From Marinimicrobium koreense (GTDB lineage: Bacteria > Pseudomonadota > Gammaproteobacteria > Pseudomonadales > Cellvibrionaceae): a stretch of DNA of 64,000 bases. Below, piece after piece: positions 27,613 to 37,400 of this stretch (the first letter of the stretch is position 1; each line of letters begins with the position of its first letter). Made by a program: the position numbers and the translations under genes. The notes beneath the pieces are model-generated. The model saw only the letters and a program-made list of their open reading frames with translations, was not told where the DNA came from and ran no database searches. The stretch is taken from positions 186,001-250,000 of the forward strand of contig NZ_RJUK01000001.1 in NCBI RefSeq assembly GCF_003762925.1, given 5' to 3'.

Positions 27613-28215
27613 ATGGCATCGGTATTCAGTCCACTGATTGACGAGCTGATCTCCTCGCTGCGCTGTCTGCCGGGGGTTGGCCCCAAATCGGCCCAGCGTA
27701 TGGTGCTGCACCTGCTGGAGCACAATCGCGACGGCGCGGCGCGTCTGGCGCGCAGCCTGGAGCAGGCTATTGATGGCGTAGGGCGCTGCCAGCGGTGCCG
27801 CACTTTAACCGAACAGCCAGTCTGCGGTATCTGTGAGAATCCGCGGCGGGACGGCTCGGTCCTGTGCGTGGTGGAGACACCGGCGGATGTGGTGGCCATC
27901 GAGCAGGCCGGTGGCTACCAGGGTAAGTACTTTGTGCTCCTCGGCCGCCTGTCGCCGATCGACGGTATCGGGCCTGAAGACATTGGCATCGATCAGTTGG
28001 TCAATCAGTTGAAAACCGGTGCGGTCAGCGAAGTCATCCTCGCGACCAACCCGACCATGGAGGGGGAGACCACAGCCTTCTACATCAGTGAGCGGGCCAA
28101 GGATCTTGGCGTCACCGTATCCCGAATTGCCCACGGGGTGCCGCTGGGGGGCGAGCTAGAGTTCGTCGACGGCGGCACGCTAGCCCACGCATTTTCCAGT
28201 CGAAAGGCCTTATGA
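27613..28215 (+). CDS. recR: Recombination mediator RecR
   Basis: A 200-residue ring-forming protein that, with RecO, loads RecA at gaps. It has an N-terminal helix-hairpin-helix ([15 protein letters not shown]), the four-cysteine zinc finger [16 protein letters not shown] (about residues 57-72), and a Toprim domain starting [16 protein letters not shown]. The stop overlaps the rnd start by 4 bases, indicating translational coupling. Confidence 0.96.
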   Translation: MASVFSPLIDELISSLRCLPGVGPKSAQRMVLHLLEHNRDGAARLARSLEQAIDGVGRCQRCRTLTEQPVCGICENPRRDGSVLCVVETPADVVAIEQAGGYQGKYFVLLGRLSPIDGIGPEDIGIDQLVNQLKTGAVSEVILATNPTMEGETTAFYISERAKDLGVTVSRIAHGVPLGGELEFVDGGTLAHAFSSRKAL

Positions 28216-29378
28216 CGACCATACCCACAGAGCCCATCTGGATTGACCAGGACGCCGAACTGGCTGAGCTGTGCGAGCGGTGGAGCCAGCAGGGCGCCAT
28301 TGCGGTGGACACCGAGTTTATGCGCTCGGAGACCTTCTACCCGATCGCTGGCCTGCTGCAGATCGGCGATGGCCGCGGCTGTTACCTGATCGATCCGCTG
28401 GCCATTGAAAACCTGGAGCCGCTCAGAGACCTGTTTCAGAATCCGGCCGTGACCAAAGTGCTGCACGCCTGCTCAGAGGATCTGGAAGTGTTCCAACGCT
28501 GGTTGGGGGTGGTACCCGAGCCACTGTTTGATACCCAGATCGGCGCCGCCTTTGCCGGTTTCGGCTTTTCCCTGGGTTACGCGAATCTGATTCAACAGCT
28601 ATTGGGCATCGAGATTCCCAAGGGAGAGACCCGTTCGGATTGGCTACAGAGACCCCTGTCGGTCCCTCAGAAAAAATACGCGGCGCTCGATGTGGCGCAC
28701 ATGCTGGTCATCTACGGCAAATTGTTGCAGCGCCTGAGAGAGCAGGGGCGCCTGGATTGGGCGCGAGCGGACAGCGCTGATCTGGTGGCGAACGCCAAGA
28801 GCACGCCAGACTTCAATGACTACTACCGCAAGGTTGGGTCGGCCTGGAAGTTGCGCCCGCGGGAGCTCGCCGTGCTGCGCCGGCTCAGTGCCTGGCGTGA
28901 GCGGGAGGCGCGAGAGCGCGATCGACCGCGCAACCGGCTGATCAAGGAAAATGGCCTGTGGGAACTGGCTCGCCGTCAACCCACTGACCTGGCCCAGTTG
29001 CGCACGCTCAAGGAGGTGCCCGCCCACACCCAGAAAGAGGAGGGGGAGGCGCTGATGGCGGAGATTCGCCTCGCGTTGGAAGAGCCGGAGTCGGGCTGGC
29101 CAGAACGATTGGACCCGCCTCTGGGTAAGGCCGAGGCGCCCTTGATGAAAGCGCTCAAACGCTACGTCCGTGAACTGGCGGAAGTCCAGGATTTACCGCC
29201 GGAACTGCTGGTGCGCAAACGTGAATACGAGGCGATTGTCCGCTCCGGTCTCAACGGCGGATCCTTCGAGTTGCCCGAGCGGCTGCAGGGTTGGCGCCAT
29301 GAGCTTCTGGGGCAGGGTCTGCTCGAGACGGCGGAAGCGCACCGGGCGGATGTCGCGCCGCAACAGGAGCCTTCATGA
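28212..29378 (+). CDS. rnd: Ribonuclease D
   Basis: A 388-residue 3'-5' exonuclease that trims tRNA precursors. The DEDD nuclease motifs are present: [12 protein letters not shown] near residue 32, [11 protein letters not shown] near 85, and the third motif in [12 protein letters not shown] near 155. An HRDC domain follows (about residues 205-285). The start overlaps recR by 4 bases and the stop overlaps ycgL by 4, so recR, rnd and ycgL form one translationally coupled unit. Confidence 0.94.
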   Translation: MTTIPTEPIWIDQDAELAELCERWSQQGAIAVDTEFMRSETFYPIAGLLQIGDGRGCYLIDPLAIENLEPLRDLFQNPAVTKVLHACSEDLEVFQRWLGVVPEPLFDTQIGAAFAGFGFSLGYANLIQQLLGIEIPKGETRSDWLQRPLSVPQKKYAALDVAHMLVIYGKLLQRLREQGRLDWARADSADLVANAKSTPDFNDYYRKVGSAWKLRPRELAVLRRLSAWREREARERDRPRNRLIKENGLWELARRQPTDLAQLRTLKEVPAHTQKEEGEALMAEIRLALEEPESGWPERLDPPLGKAEAPLMKALKRYVRELAEVQDLPPELLVRKREYEAIVRSGLNGGSFELPERLQGWRHELLGQGLLETAEAHRADVAPQQEPS

Positions 29379-29668
29379 AACAGTTGGTTGAGATCTTTCG
29401 CAGCCCGAAAGAAGAGGGTATGTACCTCTACGTCAAACGCGAAGAGGGGCTTGAGCGGGTTCCGGAAGACCTGCTCCGGCGGTTCGGCAAACCGCAATCG
29501 GCCATGGTGCTGGCGCTGACCCCGGAACGTAAATTGGCGCGTACCACCGCCGAGCGTGTGTTGGCCTGCCTGGAAGAACCCGGTTATTACCTGCAGATGC
29601 CGCCCAGTCCCCACGCGGATGCGGAGGCGGCTCAGGTTCGCCTGCACAACTCCAAATTGGGGCATTGA
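29375..29668 (+). CDS. ycgL: YcgL domain protein
   Basis: A 97-residue YcgL-family protein: QLVEIFRSPKEEGMYLYVKREEGLERVPEDLLRRFG is the conserved half. The family is widespread in gammaproteobacteria directly after rnd, and has been implicated in RNase D regulation in Pseudomonas; its biochemical activity is not settled. It overlaps rnd by four bases (ATGA). Confidence 0.9.
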   Translation: MKQLVEIFRSPKEEGMYLYVKREEGLERVPEDLLRRFGKPQSAMVLALTPERKLARTTAERVLACLEEPGYYLQMPPSPHADAEAAQVRLHNSKLGH

Positions 29669-29671
29669 GAC

Positions 29672-30112
29672 TTGGCACAGCAGGCTTTCTGGGAGCGCAA
29701 ATCGCTTGGAGAGATGACCGCCGAGGAGTGGGAGTCCCTCTGTGATGGCTGCGGTAAGTGTTGTCTGCACAAACTCGAGGACGAAGATACCGGGGAGATT
29801 CTCTACACCGATGTTGCCTGCCGTTATCTGGATTCGGCTACGGCCTGCTGCAGCGACTACCCCAACCGCCAACGCAATGTCCCCGACTGCACCGTGCTGC
29901 GCCCGAAGGACGTCTCCGATTTCCACTGGCTGCCCTCGACCTGCGCCTACCGGCTGCTGGCGGAGGGTATCCCGCTGCCGGATTGGCATCCGCTGATCTC
30001 CGGCGACCCCGCGTCGGTGCGCCGGGCCGGGGTGTCCGCTGCTGGACGTTTTGTTTCGGAATCCGACGTGCCGGAAGAGGAATGGGAGGAGCGAGCGGTG
30101 CTCTGGGTCTGA
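29672..30112 (+). CDS. ycgN: YcgN family cysteine-cluster protein (TTG start)
   Basis: A 146-residue UPF0260 protein with the cysteine motif CDGCGKCCLHKL near residue 26 and further cysteines (ACCSDYPNRQRNVPDC), suggesting an Fe-S or zinc site. No ATG exists at the expected N-terminus; the family sequence (MAQQAFWERKSLGEMTAEEWESLC) is reached only from a TTG three bases after the ycgL stop, so TTG is taken as the start. It continues the rnd-ycgL unit. Confidence 0.88.
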   Translation: MAQQAFWERKSLGEMTAEEWESLCDGCGKCCLHKLEDEDTGEILYTDVACRYLDSATACCSDYPNRQRNVPDCTVLRPKDVSDFHWLPSTCAYRLLAEGIPLPDWHPLISGDPASVRRAGVSAAGRFVSESDVPEEEWEERAVLWV

Positions 30113-30171
30113 CCCGGGGCCGCTTCGATAGTGATGAATACTCAAGAGCTGAACACAGGAGCCGACAACCT

Positions 30172-30516
30172 ATGACAACGGGATACACCCTTGCCTGGAT
30201 CGTGTATTTGGTAGGAGCCCTGGCGCTTCTGGTCACCGCTTGGCGGGTGACCCGGGGATTTCGGCGTGAGTGGCGACACCTGCTCCTGGTGTCGGCCGCC
30301 GCACTGTTGCTGACACCCGGTCCAATGTTGGTTGACGACGCCGTTTTCCTGGCTCCGGCGTTGTTTGTGCTGGTGCTCGACGGCCTGTTCGATACCCTGG
30401 ACAGCGCCTCGCGGTCCGGACTGATCATGTTGGGCGTCTGGTTGGTGGCACTGGTCATATCGCTGATCTTCCAGTTGCTCGTGCGCCCCCGACCCGCCCA
30501 GCCCGAGGCGGACTGA
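30172..30516 (+). CDS. Small inner-membrane protein, 114 aa
   Basis: A hydrophobic protein with three or four predicted helices (residues about 5-25, 34-50, 55-72 and 84-105) and a short charged tail. CAGGAG precedes the ATG at 30172, which excludes the longer open frame starting at 29758. Similar short membrane proteins follow ycgN in related genomes as far as I recall; the function is unknown. The gene is last in the dnaX-to-ycgN cluster. Confidence 0.7.
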   Translation: MTTGYTLAWIVYLVGALALLVTAWRVTRGFRREWRHLLLVSAAALLLTPGPMLVDDAVFLAPALFVLVLDGLFDTLDSASRSGLIMLGVWLVALVISLIFQLLVRPRPAQPEAD

Positions 30517-30620
30517 GATTGCCGTCTGGGGCAAACCTGCTATAACTAAGAGTAATTAAACGCTCACACCGATTGCCTTCTTTGAGTATTGAGGGTTGGG
30601 CGTTTGCACAGGAGAACTTC

Positions 30621-31292
30621 ATGGCAAATCACATTTTCATTCTGGCGGCGGTCATGAGTATTGCCGGCGTCTTCGGCGGGCTAATCAACTACTATCAACT
30701 GACCCAGGAGCGTGATGACGAGGCGGCGCTGCCGCGCTGTATTGTGCTGGGTATCGGCGCGGCGTTCCTGGTACCGGTGATTCTGTTCTTTGTTCAGAGT
30801 GACCTGATCACCCAGATCCAGGAAGACCCTTCGCGGTTGCTCATCTACACGGGCTTCTGTCTGATCGTGGCGATTGGCTCCCGCCTGGTACTGACCAGTA
30901 CCCCAAAACGCATTCTGCGTGAGGCGCAGGTGGCCCGTAATCAGGTTGAGGCCATGCAGCACGAGCTGCGGGTCATGCAGGAGGAGTTGCTGCCGCTGCT
31001 GGATACCGAAACCGAGCAGGACACCGATGTCGATGACAACGCCGGCCCCCTGAATCCGAACGAAGAACTGGATATTGCCGCCAGTAAGGTTCTCAAGACG
31101 CTTGGCGTGGGGCGGCACATCTATCGCTCCATGGCGGGCTTGTGTCGCGAGGCCGGGGCGGACGAGACGACCATCCAGAAGTCACTGAACGTGCTGGTCA
31201 ACCGACAGTTGGCGGGCAAACTCAATACCCGCAAAGGGGTGCGCTGGTACCTGACCGAAAAGGGCCGCCGCGCGCTGGACCTGCTGGTCTGA
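30621..31292 (+). CDS. Membrane protein with cytoplasmic winged-helix domain
   Basis: A 223-residue protein with three predicted membrane helices (residues about 4-26, 42-64 and 74-94). A coiled coil follows (ILREAQVARNQVEAMQHELRVMQEE), then an acidic linker and a C-terminal winged helix-turn-helix (GVGRHIYRSMAGLCREAG to YLTEKGRRALDLL). The ATG at 30621 is preceded by AGGAG; the longer frame uses a TTG in the leader. The N-terminal part resembles the family sometimes named YEATS-associated helix-containing proteins, but this is from memory. The stop is two bases before the vWA gene, so the pair is co-expressed. Confidence 0.7.
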   Translation: MANHIFILAAVMSIAGVFGGLINYYQLTQERDDEAALPRCIVLGIGAAFLVPVILFFVQSDLITQIQEDPSRLLIYTGFCLIVAIGSRLVLTSTPKRILREAQVARNQVEAMQHELRVMQEELLPLLDTETEQDTDVDDNAGPLNPNEELDIAASKVLKTLGVGRHIYRSMAGLCREAGADETTIQKSLNVLVNRQLAGKLNTRKGVRWYLTEKGRRALDLLV

Positions 31293-31294
31293 CC

Positions 31295-33373
31295 ATGAAA
31301 ACCGGGTGCCGGGCGGCGCTGTTGATCCTGGGGCTGGTGCTACTGGTACCGCTGTCCGCCCAGGAACCGCAGACCGAGCAGGCCGATATCCGCCTGGTGG
31401 TGGATATCTCCGGCAGCATGAAGCGCACCGACCCGGACAATCTGCGCCGCCCGGCGCTCTCTCTGCTGGTGCGCCTGTTACCCCCGGGCGCTCGGGCGGG
31501 GGTGTGGACCTTTGGGCAGGAGGTCAACGCCCTGATTCCTCACCGGGAGGTTGATGATCGCTGGAAGACCGGAGCGCTGGAGCGCGTCGGTGAGATCAAC
31601 TCGGTTGCCCTCTATACCCATATCGGGGCGGCGCTGGAAGGCGCGGCCTACGATCGAGCCGAGCGCTCGGAGGGCGCCGCCCCGCGCACCGACATCATCC
31701 TGTTGACCGACGGGGTGGTGGACGTCAGTCCGGACCCGCGAATCAGTGCCCGGGAGCAGCAGCGAGTGGTGAATGAGCTGGTCCCCCAGTTGCACTCTCT
31801 GGGGTACCGGATTCATACCATCGGCCTCTCGGATGAGACCGACGAGGCACTGTTGCGCGATATGGCTCGTGGTTCGGATGGTCTGTTCAGCAAAGCGCGC
31901 AACGCCGAACAGCTGATGGACAGCCTGCTGCAGATTTTTCAGCAGACGGTGCCCGCCGAGCGTCTGCCAATTACCGGTGGGCTGTTCCTGATCGATGACA
32001 GTATCCAGGAGTTTACCGCTCTGGTGCGCAAGGCGCCGGATCAGGACGCCACCGAGCTCACCTCACCCGATGGCCTTCGCTATCATGCCGCCTCCGAGCG
32101 CCCCGATCTGCACTGGTACGGCACCCCGGACTACGATCTGATCACGGTGACCGATCCATCCCCCGGTCGCTGGGAGATCAACGCGCAACTGCAACCGCAC
32201 AGCCGGCTGACCATCATCAGTAACCTGCAACTGGTGGTAGAGCCCCTGGTCAACAACATCAATGTTGGCGAGCCGATTCCGGTCAATTTTTATCTGAAGG
32301 ACCAGAGGGGCATTGTCAGTAACCCCGCACTGCTGGATCTTTTGACCTTGACGCTGGAGCTCAGCGGTACGGTCGAAAGTGAGTTGGCCCTGAAAACCTG
32401 GCAGGGGCCTCCTCCCGAAGACGGGCGTTATGAGTTGGTGCTGCCGGCACCCCGTCGCCCCGGGGATTATGAGCTGCGGCTGACACTCGATGGCAAGAGC
32501 TTTGAGCGGCTGTTCACGCACCGAATGACTGTGGCCTCCCAGTTTGATGTCAGCCTGACCAAGCGGCTTGACGGGGACAATGTGCACTGGGATCTGATGG
32601 TGGACGGCAAAGAGACCATCAACCCCGGGCAAACTGATGTGGTGGTTCACATCCGCCACTCGGGCGGGCACAGTGAAGTGCTTACCCTGAAGGCCGAAAG
32701 CCCCGGTATCTGGCGCCATACGTTGAGTCCCGAGGAGCGGGCCAACTACCGGATTTCATTGCAGGCCAGCGGTCAGACAGTGGACGGGCGAGCGTTTGAA
32801 GAGCATCTGCCGACCCAGTACTTTACCTACCCGGAAGAGGGGGATCCGCAGCCGGACCCGCTGGGCGATGCGATCGGTTCGCTGCGCGAAGAACTGGATG
32901 ACAGTGTGGCCGCCGCCGAGCGCGCACGACAGGGACAGGACAGCGAGCCACCGCCCTCGACCCTGACGTTGGGGCAGCCCAGTGTGGTCGACACCGAACC
33001 CGCCGGCCCGGAAACCGCAACCGCCGAGCCGCGGGAGCCTACGCACCCGCTGCTGCTGGCCGGCAGCCTGGTGCTGGCCAACGGCCTGCTTCTGGTGCTC
33101 GCTTATTTTGGCTATCGCGCCATCATGGGTGGGCGCAAAACCCAGGTGTTGGATGACACCGACGATGAACCCGCGCCGTCTGACACCGGCGCACCTCCCC
33201 CCATGCAGCAACTCGAGTCGGAACTGGAGTCGCCCAGCGATTCACCCGACACACCCGCGCCGACGCAACCGCCGCCGCCCAAGCCGGCGTCAGCGGACGA
33301 GGAAGAGTCGCTTTTCCCTTTGGGTGACGATCAGCTGTTTGACGATAACAGTGATGACCCGAACGGCCGGTAA
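31295..33373 (+). CDS. Membrane-anchored von Willebrand factor A domain protein
   Basis: A 692-residue exported protein. The signal peptide (LLILGLVLLVPLSAQ) is followed by a vWA domain (about residues 30-215) with the metal-ion site DISGSM and LLTDGVVD. Next are two or three beta-rich domains (about 225-530) and a transmembrane helix near residues 585-608. The Pro/Asp-rich cytoplasmic tail has short acidic stretches (DDTDDEPAPSDTG, ending DDNSDDPNGR). The vWA domain faces the periplasm and the tail the cytoplasm. It is coupled to the membrane winged-helix gene (2-bp gap). Substrate or partner is unknown. Confidence 0.82.
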   Translation: MKTGCRAALLILGLVLLVPLSAQEPQTEQADIRLVVDISGSMKRTDPDNLRRPALSLLVRLLPPGARAGVWTFGQEVNALIPHREVDDRWKTGALERVGEINSVALYTHIGAALEGAAYDRAERSEGAAPRTDIILLTDGVVDVSPDPRISAREQQRVVNELVPQLHSLGYRIHTIGLSDETDEALLRDMARGSDGLFSKARNAEQLMDSLLQIFQQTVPAERLPITGGLFLIDDSIQEFTALVRKAPDQDATELTSPDGLRYHAASERPDLHWYGTPDYDLITVTDPSPGRWEINAQLQPHSRLTIISNLQLVVEPLVNNINVGEPIPVNFYLKDQRGIVSNPALLDLLTLTLELSGTVESELALKTWQGPPPEDGRYELVLPAPRRPGDYELRLTLDGKSFERLFTHRMTVASQFDVSLTKRLDGDNVHWDLMVDGKETINPGQTDVVVHIRHSGGHSEVLTLKAESPGIWRHTLSPEERANYRISLQASGQTVDGRAFEEHLPTQYFTYPEEGDPQPDPLGDAIGSLREELDDSVAAAERARQGQDSEPPPSTLTLGQPSVVDTEPAGPETATAEPREPTHPLLLAGSLVLANGLLLVLAYFGYRAIMGGRKTQVLDDTDDEPAPSDTGAPPPMQQLESELESPSDSPDTPAPTQPPPPKPASADEEESLFPLGDDQLFDDNSDDPNGR

Positions 33374-33482
33374 AATGTCGCATAGCGTGATGCTATCAAT
33401 GTGATAAAAGTGTATTTGCGCCCCAGCCTTGAAAAGGCGCTGTTGCGCACGCATACATCCAATTAAGCTAATTCAATCGGGG

Positions 33483-33502
33483 CCCCGTCAGGTGGGGCCG
33501 CT
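33483..33502 (+). other. GC-rich hairpin in the dps leader
   Basis: GGCCCC, seven bases, GGGGCC form a hairpin 25-45 bases before the dps ATG and just before its ribosome-binding site (GAGGAGAAGG). It could stabilise the dps mRNA 5' end or end a transcript from upstream; there is no T-run. Confidence 0.4.
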
Positions 33503-33525
33503 ATTCATCCATTGAGGAGAAGGTC

Positions 33526-33993
33526 ATGGAAATCGATATTGGTATCAAACAGAGTGATCGTGAGCAGATTGCGGAAGGCTTGTCGCGGTTGCTGGCGGAC
33601 AGTTATACCTTGTATCTGAAGACCCACAATTTCCACTGGAACGTCACCGGCCCGATGTTCCAGACACTGCACATCATGTTCGAGGAGCATTACACTGAGC
33701 TGGCCGAGGCGGTGGATGTGATCGCGGAGCGTATCCGTTCGATCGGTTTCCCGGCGCCGGGTACTTATAAGGAGTTTTCCGAGCTGAGCACCATCAAAGA
33801 GGAACCGGGTGTTCCGAGTGCGACAGATATGATTAAACGTTCCGTCGAAGGGCATGAAGCGGTGGTCCGCACCGCCCGCTCGCTGTTCCCGGTGGTAGAG
33901 TCAGCCAGCGACGAAGCCACCGCCGACCTCCTCACCCAGCGCATCCAACTCCACGAAAAAACCGCCTGGATGCTGCGTAGTCTTCTGGAGTAA
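33526..33993 (+). CDS. dps: Dps-family DNA-binding ferritin
   Basis: A 155-residue ferritin-like protein that stores iron and protects DNA from peroxide. The inter-subunit ferroxidase ligands are visible: His in [10 protein letters not shown] (about residue 33) and Asp/Glu in [20 protein letters not shown] (about 55-70). The N-terminal tail is short ([14 protein letters not shown]) and has few lysines, so strong DNA binding through the tail is not expected. The ribosome site GAGGAGAAGG is excellent. Downstream lies hairpin pair F/G. Confidence 0.92.
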   Translation: MEIDIGIKQSDREQIAEGLSRLLADSYTLYLKTHNFHWNVTGPMFQTLHIMFEEHYTELAEAVDVIAERIRSIGFPAPGTYKEFSELSTIKEEPGVPSATDMIKRSVEGHEAVVRTARSLFPVVESASDEATADLLTQRIQLHEKTAWMLRSLLE

Positions 33994-34039
33994 AGGTTGA
34001 GTTGCATAAAGGTTTGGCAACTTCGTATTGGAATGCTGC

Positions 34040-34138
34040 GGGTGGGTATACCCTTGTGAGACACGCCGTGAATACATCCCTGTAGGCTCGTCACCCGCCG
34101 TCCAGGCGGGTGACGGTCTCACAAGGGTATACCCACCC
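34040..34138 (+). repeat. Conserved-core long hairpin, copy F
   Basis: Arms 34040-34061 and 34117-34138 form a perfect 22-bp inverted repeat (starting GGGTGGGTATACCC, inner end TTGTGAGA with matching TCTCACAA). The core GACACGCCGTGAATACATCC, then CTGTAGGCTC, is in plus orientation, with inner hairpin TCACCCGCC/GGCGGGTGA. It starts 47 bases after the dps stop. Confidence 0.9.
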
Positions 34139-34243
34139 TCCGCAAGTGCCGGCTTAAAGTTTCGGGAAATAGCGATTTGGTCTTCTCTCCAGATTGGAGT
34201 GGCAGAGGTTCTAGTTCCCGGAGCGTGATGCGACTACCGCGGA

Positions 34244-34342
34244 GGGAGGTAAGGTCACTTTGAGACCGTTACCCGCCTGGACGGCGGGTAATGAGCCCCC
34301 ATGGATGGGTTTACGGCGTGTCTCAAAGTGACCTTACCTCCC
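34244..34342 (-). repeat. Conserved-core long hairpin, copy G
   Basis: Arms 34244-34266 and 34320-34342 form a perfect 23-bp inverted repeat (starting GGGAGGTAAGGTC). The core is in minus orientation (GACACGCCGTAAACCCATCC then ATGGGGGCTC). Its inner hairpin TACCCGCC/GGCGGGTA resembles that of the plus copies, so core type and inner hairpin type are not strictly linked. The F-G spacer again contains TTTCGGGAAATAGC. Apart from the F/G pair the dps-hrpA gap holds only the hrpA leader. Confidence 0.9.
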
Positions 34343-34463
34343 GCAGCTGCTATTCCGGAGTGGAGCGCCAATCAAATTTGTCTCTTTAGCCGCTATGAAT
34401 ATGCCCCCTGCGATACCGGGGCCCTCTCTGCTATCATGCCGTGCTTAATCATCCGAGCTGGCT

Positions 34464-37400
34464 ATGTCTGAATCCGAAACACCGACCCTCGACCAATTTC
34501 CCCAACGCCTCGACCTCAGCCGCGTACTGAGTCGGGACCGGTTTCCTCTGTCCAAAGGCTGGCAGGCCATCCAGGAGCGGCTCAAGGCCGGCCAACCGGT
34601 CGACAAAGACCAGAGCAAATGGCTGGAACACTGGCAGCGCTCCCAACAGCGGTTTGAGCAACGCGAACAACACCGGCCACAGACCATCGTCTATCCGGAC
34701 CTGCCGATCAGCGACAAGCGGGACGAAATCGCCGAACTGATTCGCGATAATCAGGTAGTGGTGCTGGCCGGGGAAACCGGCTCCGGGAAAACCACCCAGC
34801 TCCCCAAAATCTGCCTCGAGCTGGGGCGGGGTGTCAGTGGCATGATTGGCCATACCCAGCCCCGGCGGGTGGCCGCGCACACCGTCGCCCAGCGTATTGC
34901 CGAGGAGCTTCAGTCGCCCCTGGGCGAGCTGGTGGGTTACCAGGTGCGGTTTTCCGACCAGACCAGTGAGCAGAGCCTGGTCAAGGTCATGACCGACGGG
35001 ATACTGCTGGCGGAAATCCAGAACGATCGCTTTCTGTCCCGCTACGACACCCTGATTATCGACGAGGCCCACGAACGCAGTCTCAATATTGACTTCCTGC
35101 TCGGGTTTCTCAAACAGTTGCTGCCCAAGCGCCCGGATCTGAAGGTCATCATCACCTCCGCCACGATCGATCTGGAGCGGTTTTCCCAACACTTTGACGA
35201 TGCCCCCATCATCGAAGTGTCCGGTCGTACCTATCCGGTGGATGTCTGGTATCGGCCGCCGTTGGACAGCGATAGCGAGGGGGACGACAGCTACCAGCCG
35301 ATACTCGACGCCATTCACGAAATTGAAACCCACGAGCGCAGCGTCGGCAAGGGCGCCCGCGGTGGTGACATACTCGTGTTTCTCAGTGGTGAACGGGAAA
35401 TTCGCGAGGCCGCGCGCAGTATTCGCCAAGCGGGTTTTCAGCACCTGGAGGTGCTGCCGTTCTACGCCCGCTTGAGCATGGCCGAACAGCAAAAGGTTTT
35501 TGCGCCGCACAAGGGGCGGCGGGTGGTGCTCGCCACCAACGTGGCGGAAACGTCAATCACCGTACCTGGCATCCGCTATGTGATCGATCCGGGTTTTGCC
35601 CGACTCAGTCGCTACAGTTACCGGACCAAAGTGCAGCGTCTGCCGGTCGAGCCGGTTTCCCAGGCCAGCGCCAATCAGCGCAAAGGGCGTTGTGGCCGGG
35701 TGGCGGAGGGTATCTGTATCCGCCTGTACAGCGAAGAGGACTTTCTGGCGCGTCCCGCGTTTACCGATGCGGAAATTCTGCGTACCAATCTCGCGGCGGT
35801 GATCCTGCAGATGCTGCAACTGCGCATGGGGGACATTCATCGGTTTCCGTTTATCGACCCACCGGACCGGCGTCTGATCAACGACGGTTTCAAACTGCTG
35901 GAAGAGTTGCAGGCGGTCAATGGTAAGGGTCGTCTGACCCCCACCGGTAAGCAGCTTACCCGCTTACCGCTGGACCCACGGCTATCGAGGATGCTGATGG
36001 CCGCCAGTGAGTTGGGGTGTGTGCGGGAGCTGTTGATCATTACCAGTGCCCTGTCAGTACAGGACCCACGGGAGCGACCGGCGGACAAACAGCAGGCGGC
36101 GGATCAGTCCCATCGTCGTTTCTGGCACGAGCAATCGGATTTTCTCGGCTTTGTGAACCTGTGGGACTATTTCGAACAGTTGCGCCAGGACCTGTCTCAG
36201 AATCAGATGCGCAAACAATGCAAGAAAGAGTTCCTGAACTACCTGCGTTGGCGCGAATGGCGGGACATTCATCATCAACTGAAAGTCAGCCTGCGCGAGC
36301 TCAAACTCAAGGAGAACAGCGAGCCGGCGGACTATGAGGTGGTACACCGAGCGTTGCTGACCGGCCTGTTGGGCAACCTGGGCTTCAATGTGGAGGATCG
36401 TGAATACCTCGGGGCACGCAATCGCAAATTCATGATTTTCCCGGGCTCGTCCCAGTTCAAGAAAACGCCCAAGTGGCTGGTGGCGGCTGAGCTGTTGGAA
36501 ACCTCCCGACTATACGCCCACACGGTGGGCAAGATTGATCCCCAGTGGGCGTTGAGTGCGGCCAAACACCTAGTCAAGCGTCATTACTTTGAGCCTCACT
36601 ACGACCCGAAGAGCGGACGGGTGAAGGCCTACGAGAAGGTGTCTCTGTACGGACTGGTGTTGGTCGAAAAGCAACGCGTCGATTTCACCGATATCGAACC
36701 GGCCACCTGTCGCGAGGTGTTTATTCGCTCCGCGCTGGTGGAGGGCCGTTACGCCAAGAAATCGGAACGGGGCGGGCCCGCAAAATTCTTTGCTCATAAC
36801 CAGCGTCTGGTGGCTGAACTGGATGAGCTGGAGGCGAAAAGTCGGCGTCGGGACATTCTGGCCGATGACGAAGCCCTGTACCAGTTTTATGACGAGCGGA
36901 TTCCCGACTCGGTGGTCAGTCGCGCCAGCTTTGACCAGTGGCGCAAAGCCATTGAGCAAGATCAGCCGCGACTGCTGTTTATTGAGCGTGAACAACTGAT
37001 GCAGCGCGATGCCGGGGAGGTGACCGAAGCGCAGTTCCCTGATGCATTGACCTGGCGCGGCGTCAGCTTCCCGCTGAAGTATCAGTTCGAACCCGGTCAC
37101 GAGGACGACGGGGTGAATCTGCAGGTGCCCGTCAGCCTATTGCATCAGGTGCCGGAAAAACGCCTCGAGTGGTTGGTGCCCGGTCTGCTGCGCGACAAGT
37201 GCATCAGCCTGATCAAGGGATTGCCTAAACAGTGGCGCAAACACTTTGTGCCGGTGCCGGATGTGGTGGATCGGGCCTTGGCCGGCATGCAGCCGGACAA
37301 TACCTCGTTGACCGACGCACTGGCTCACCAACTCAAGCGCCAGACCCTGGTCGAGGTGCCGCCCGAGGCCTGGGACGACACACGCATTGACGATTTTTAC

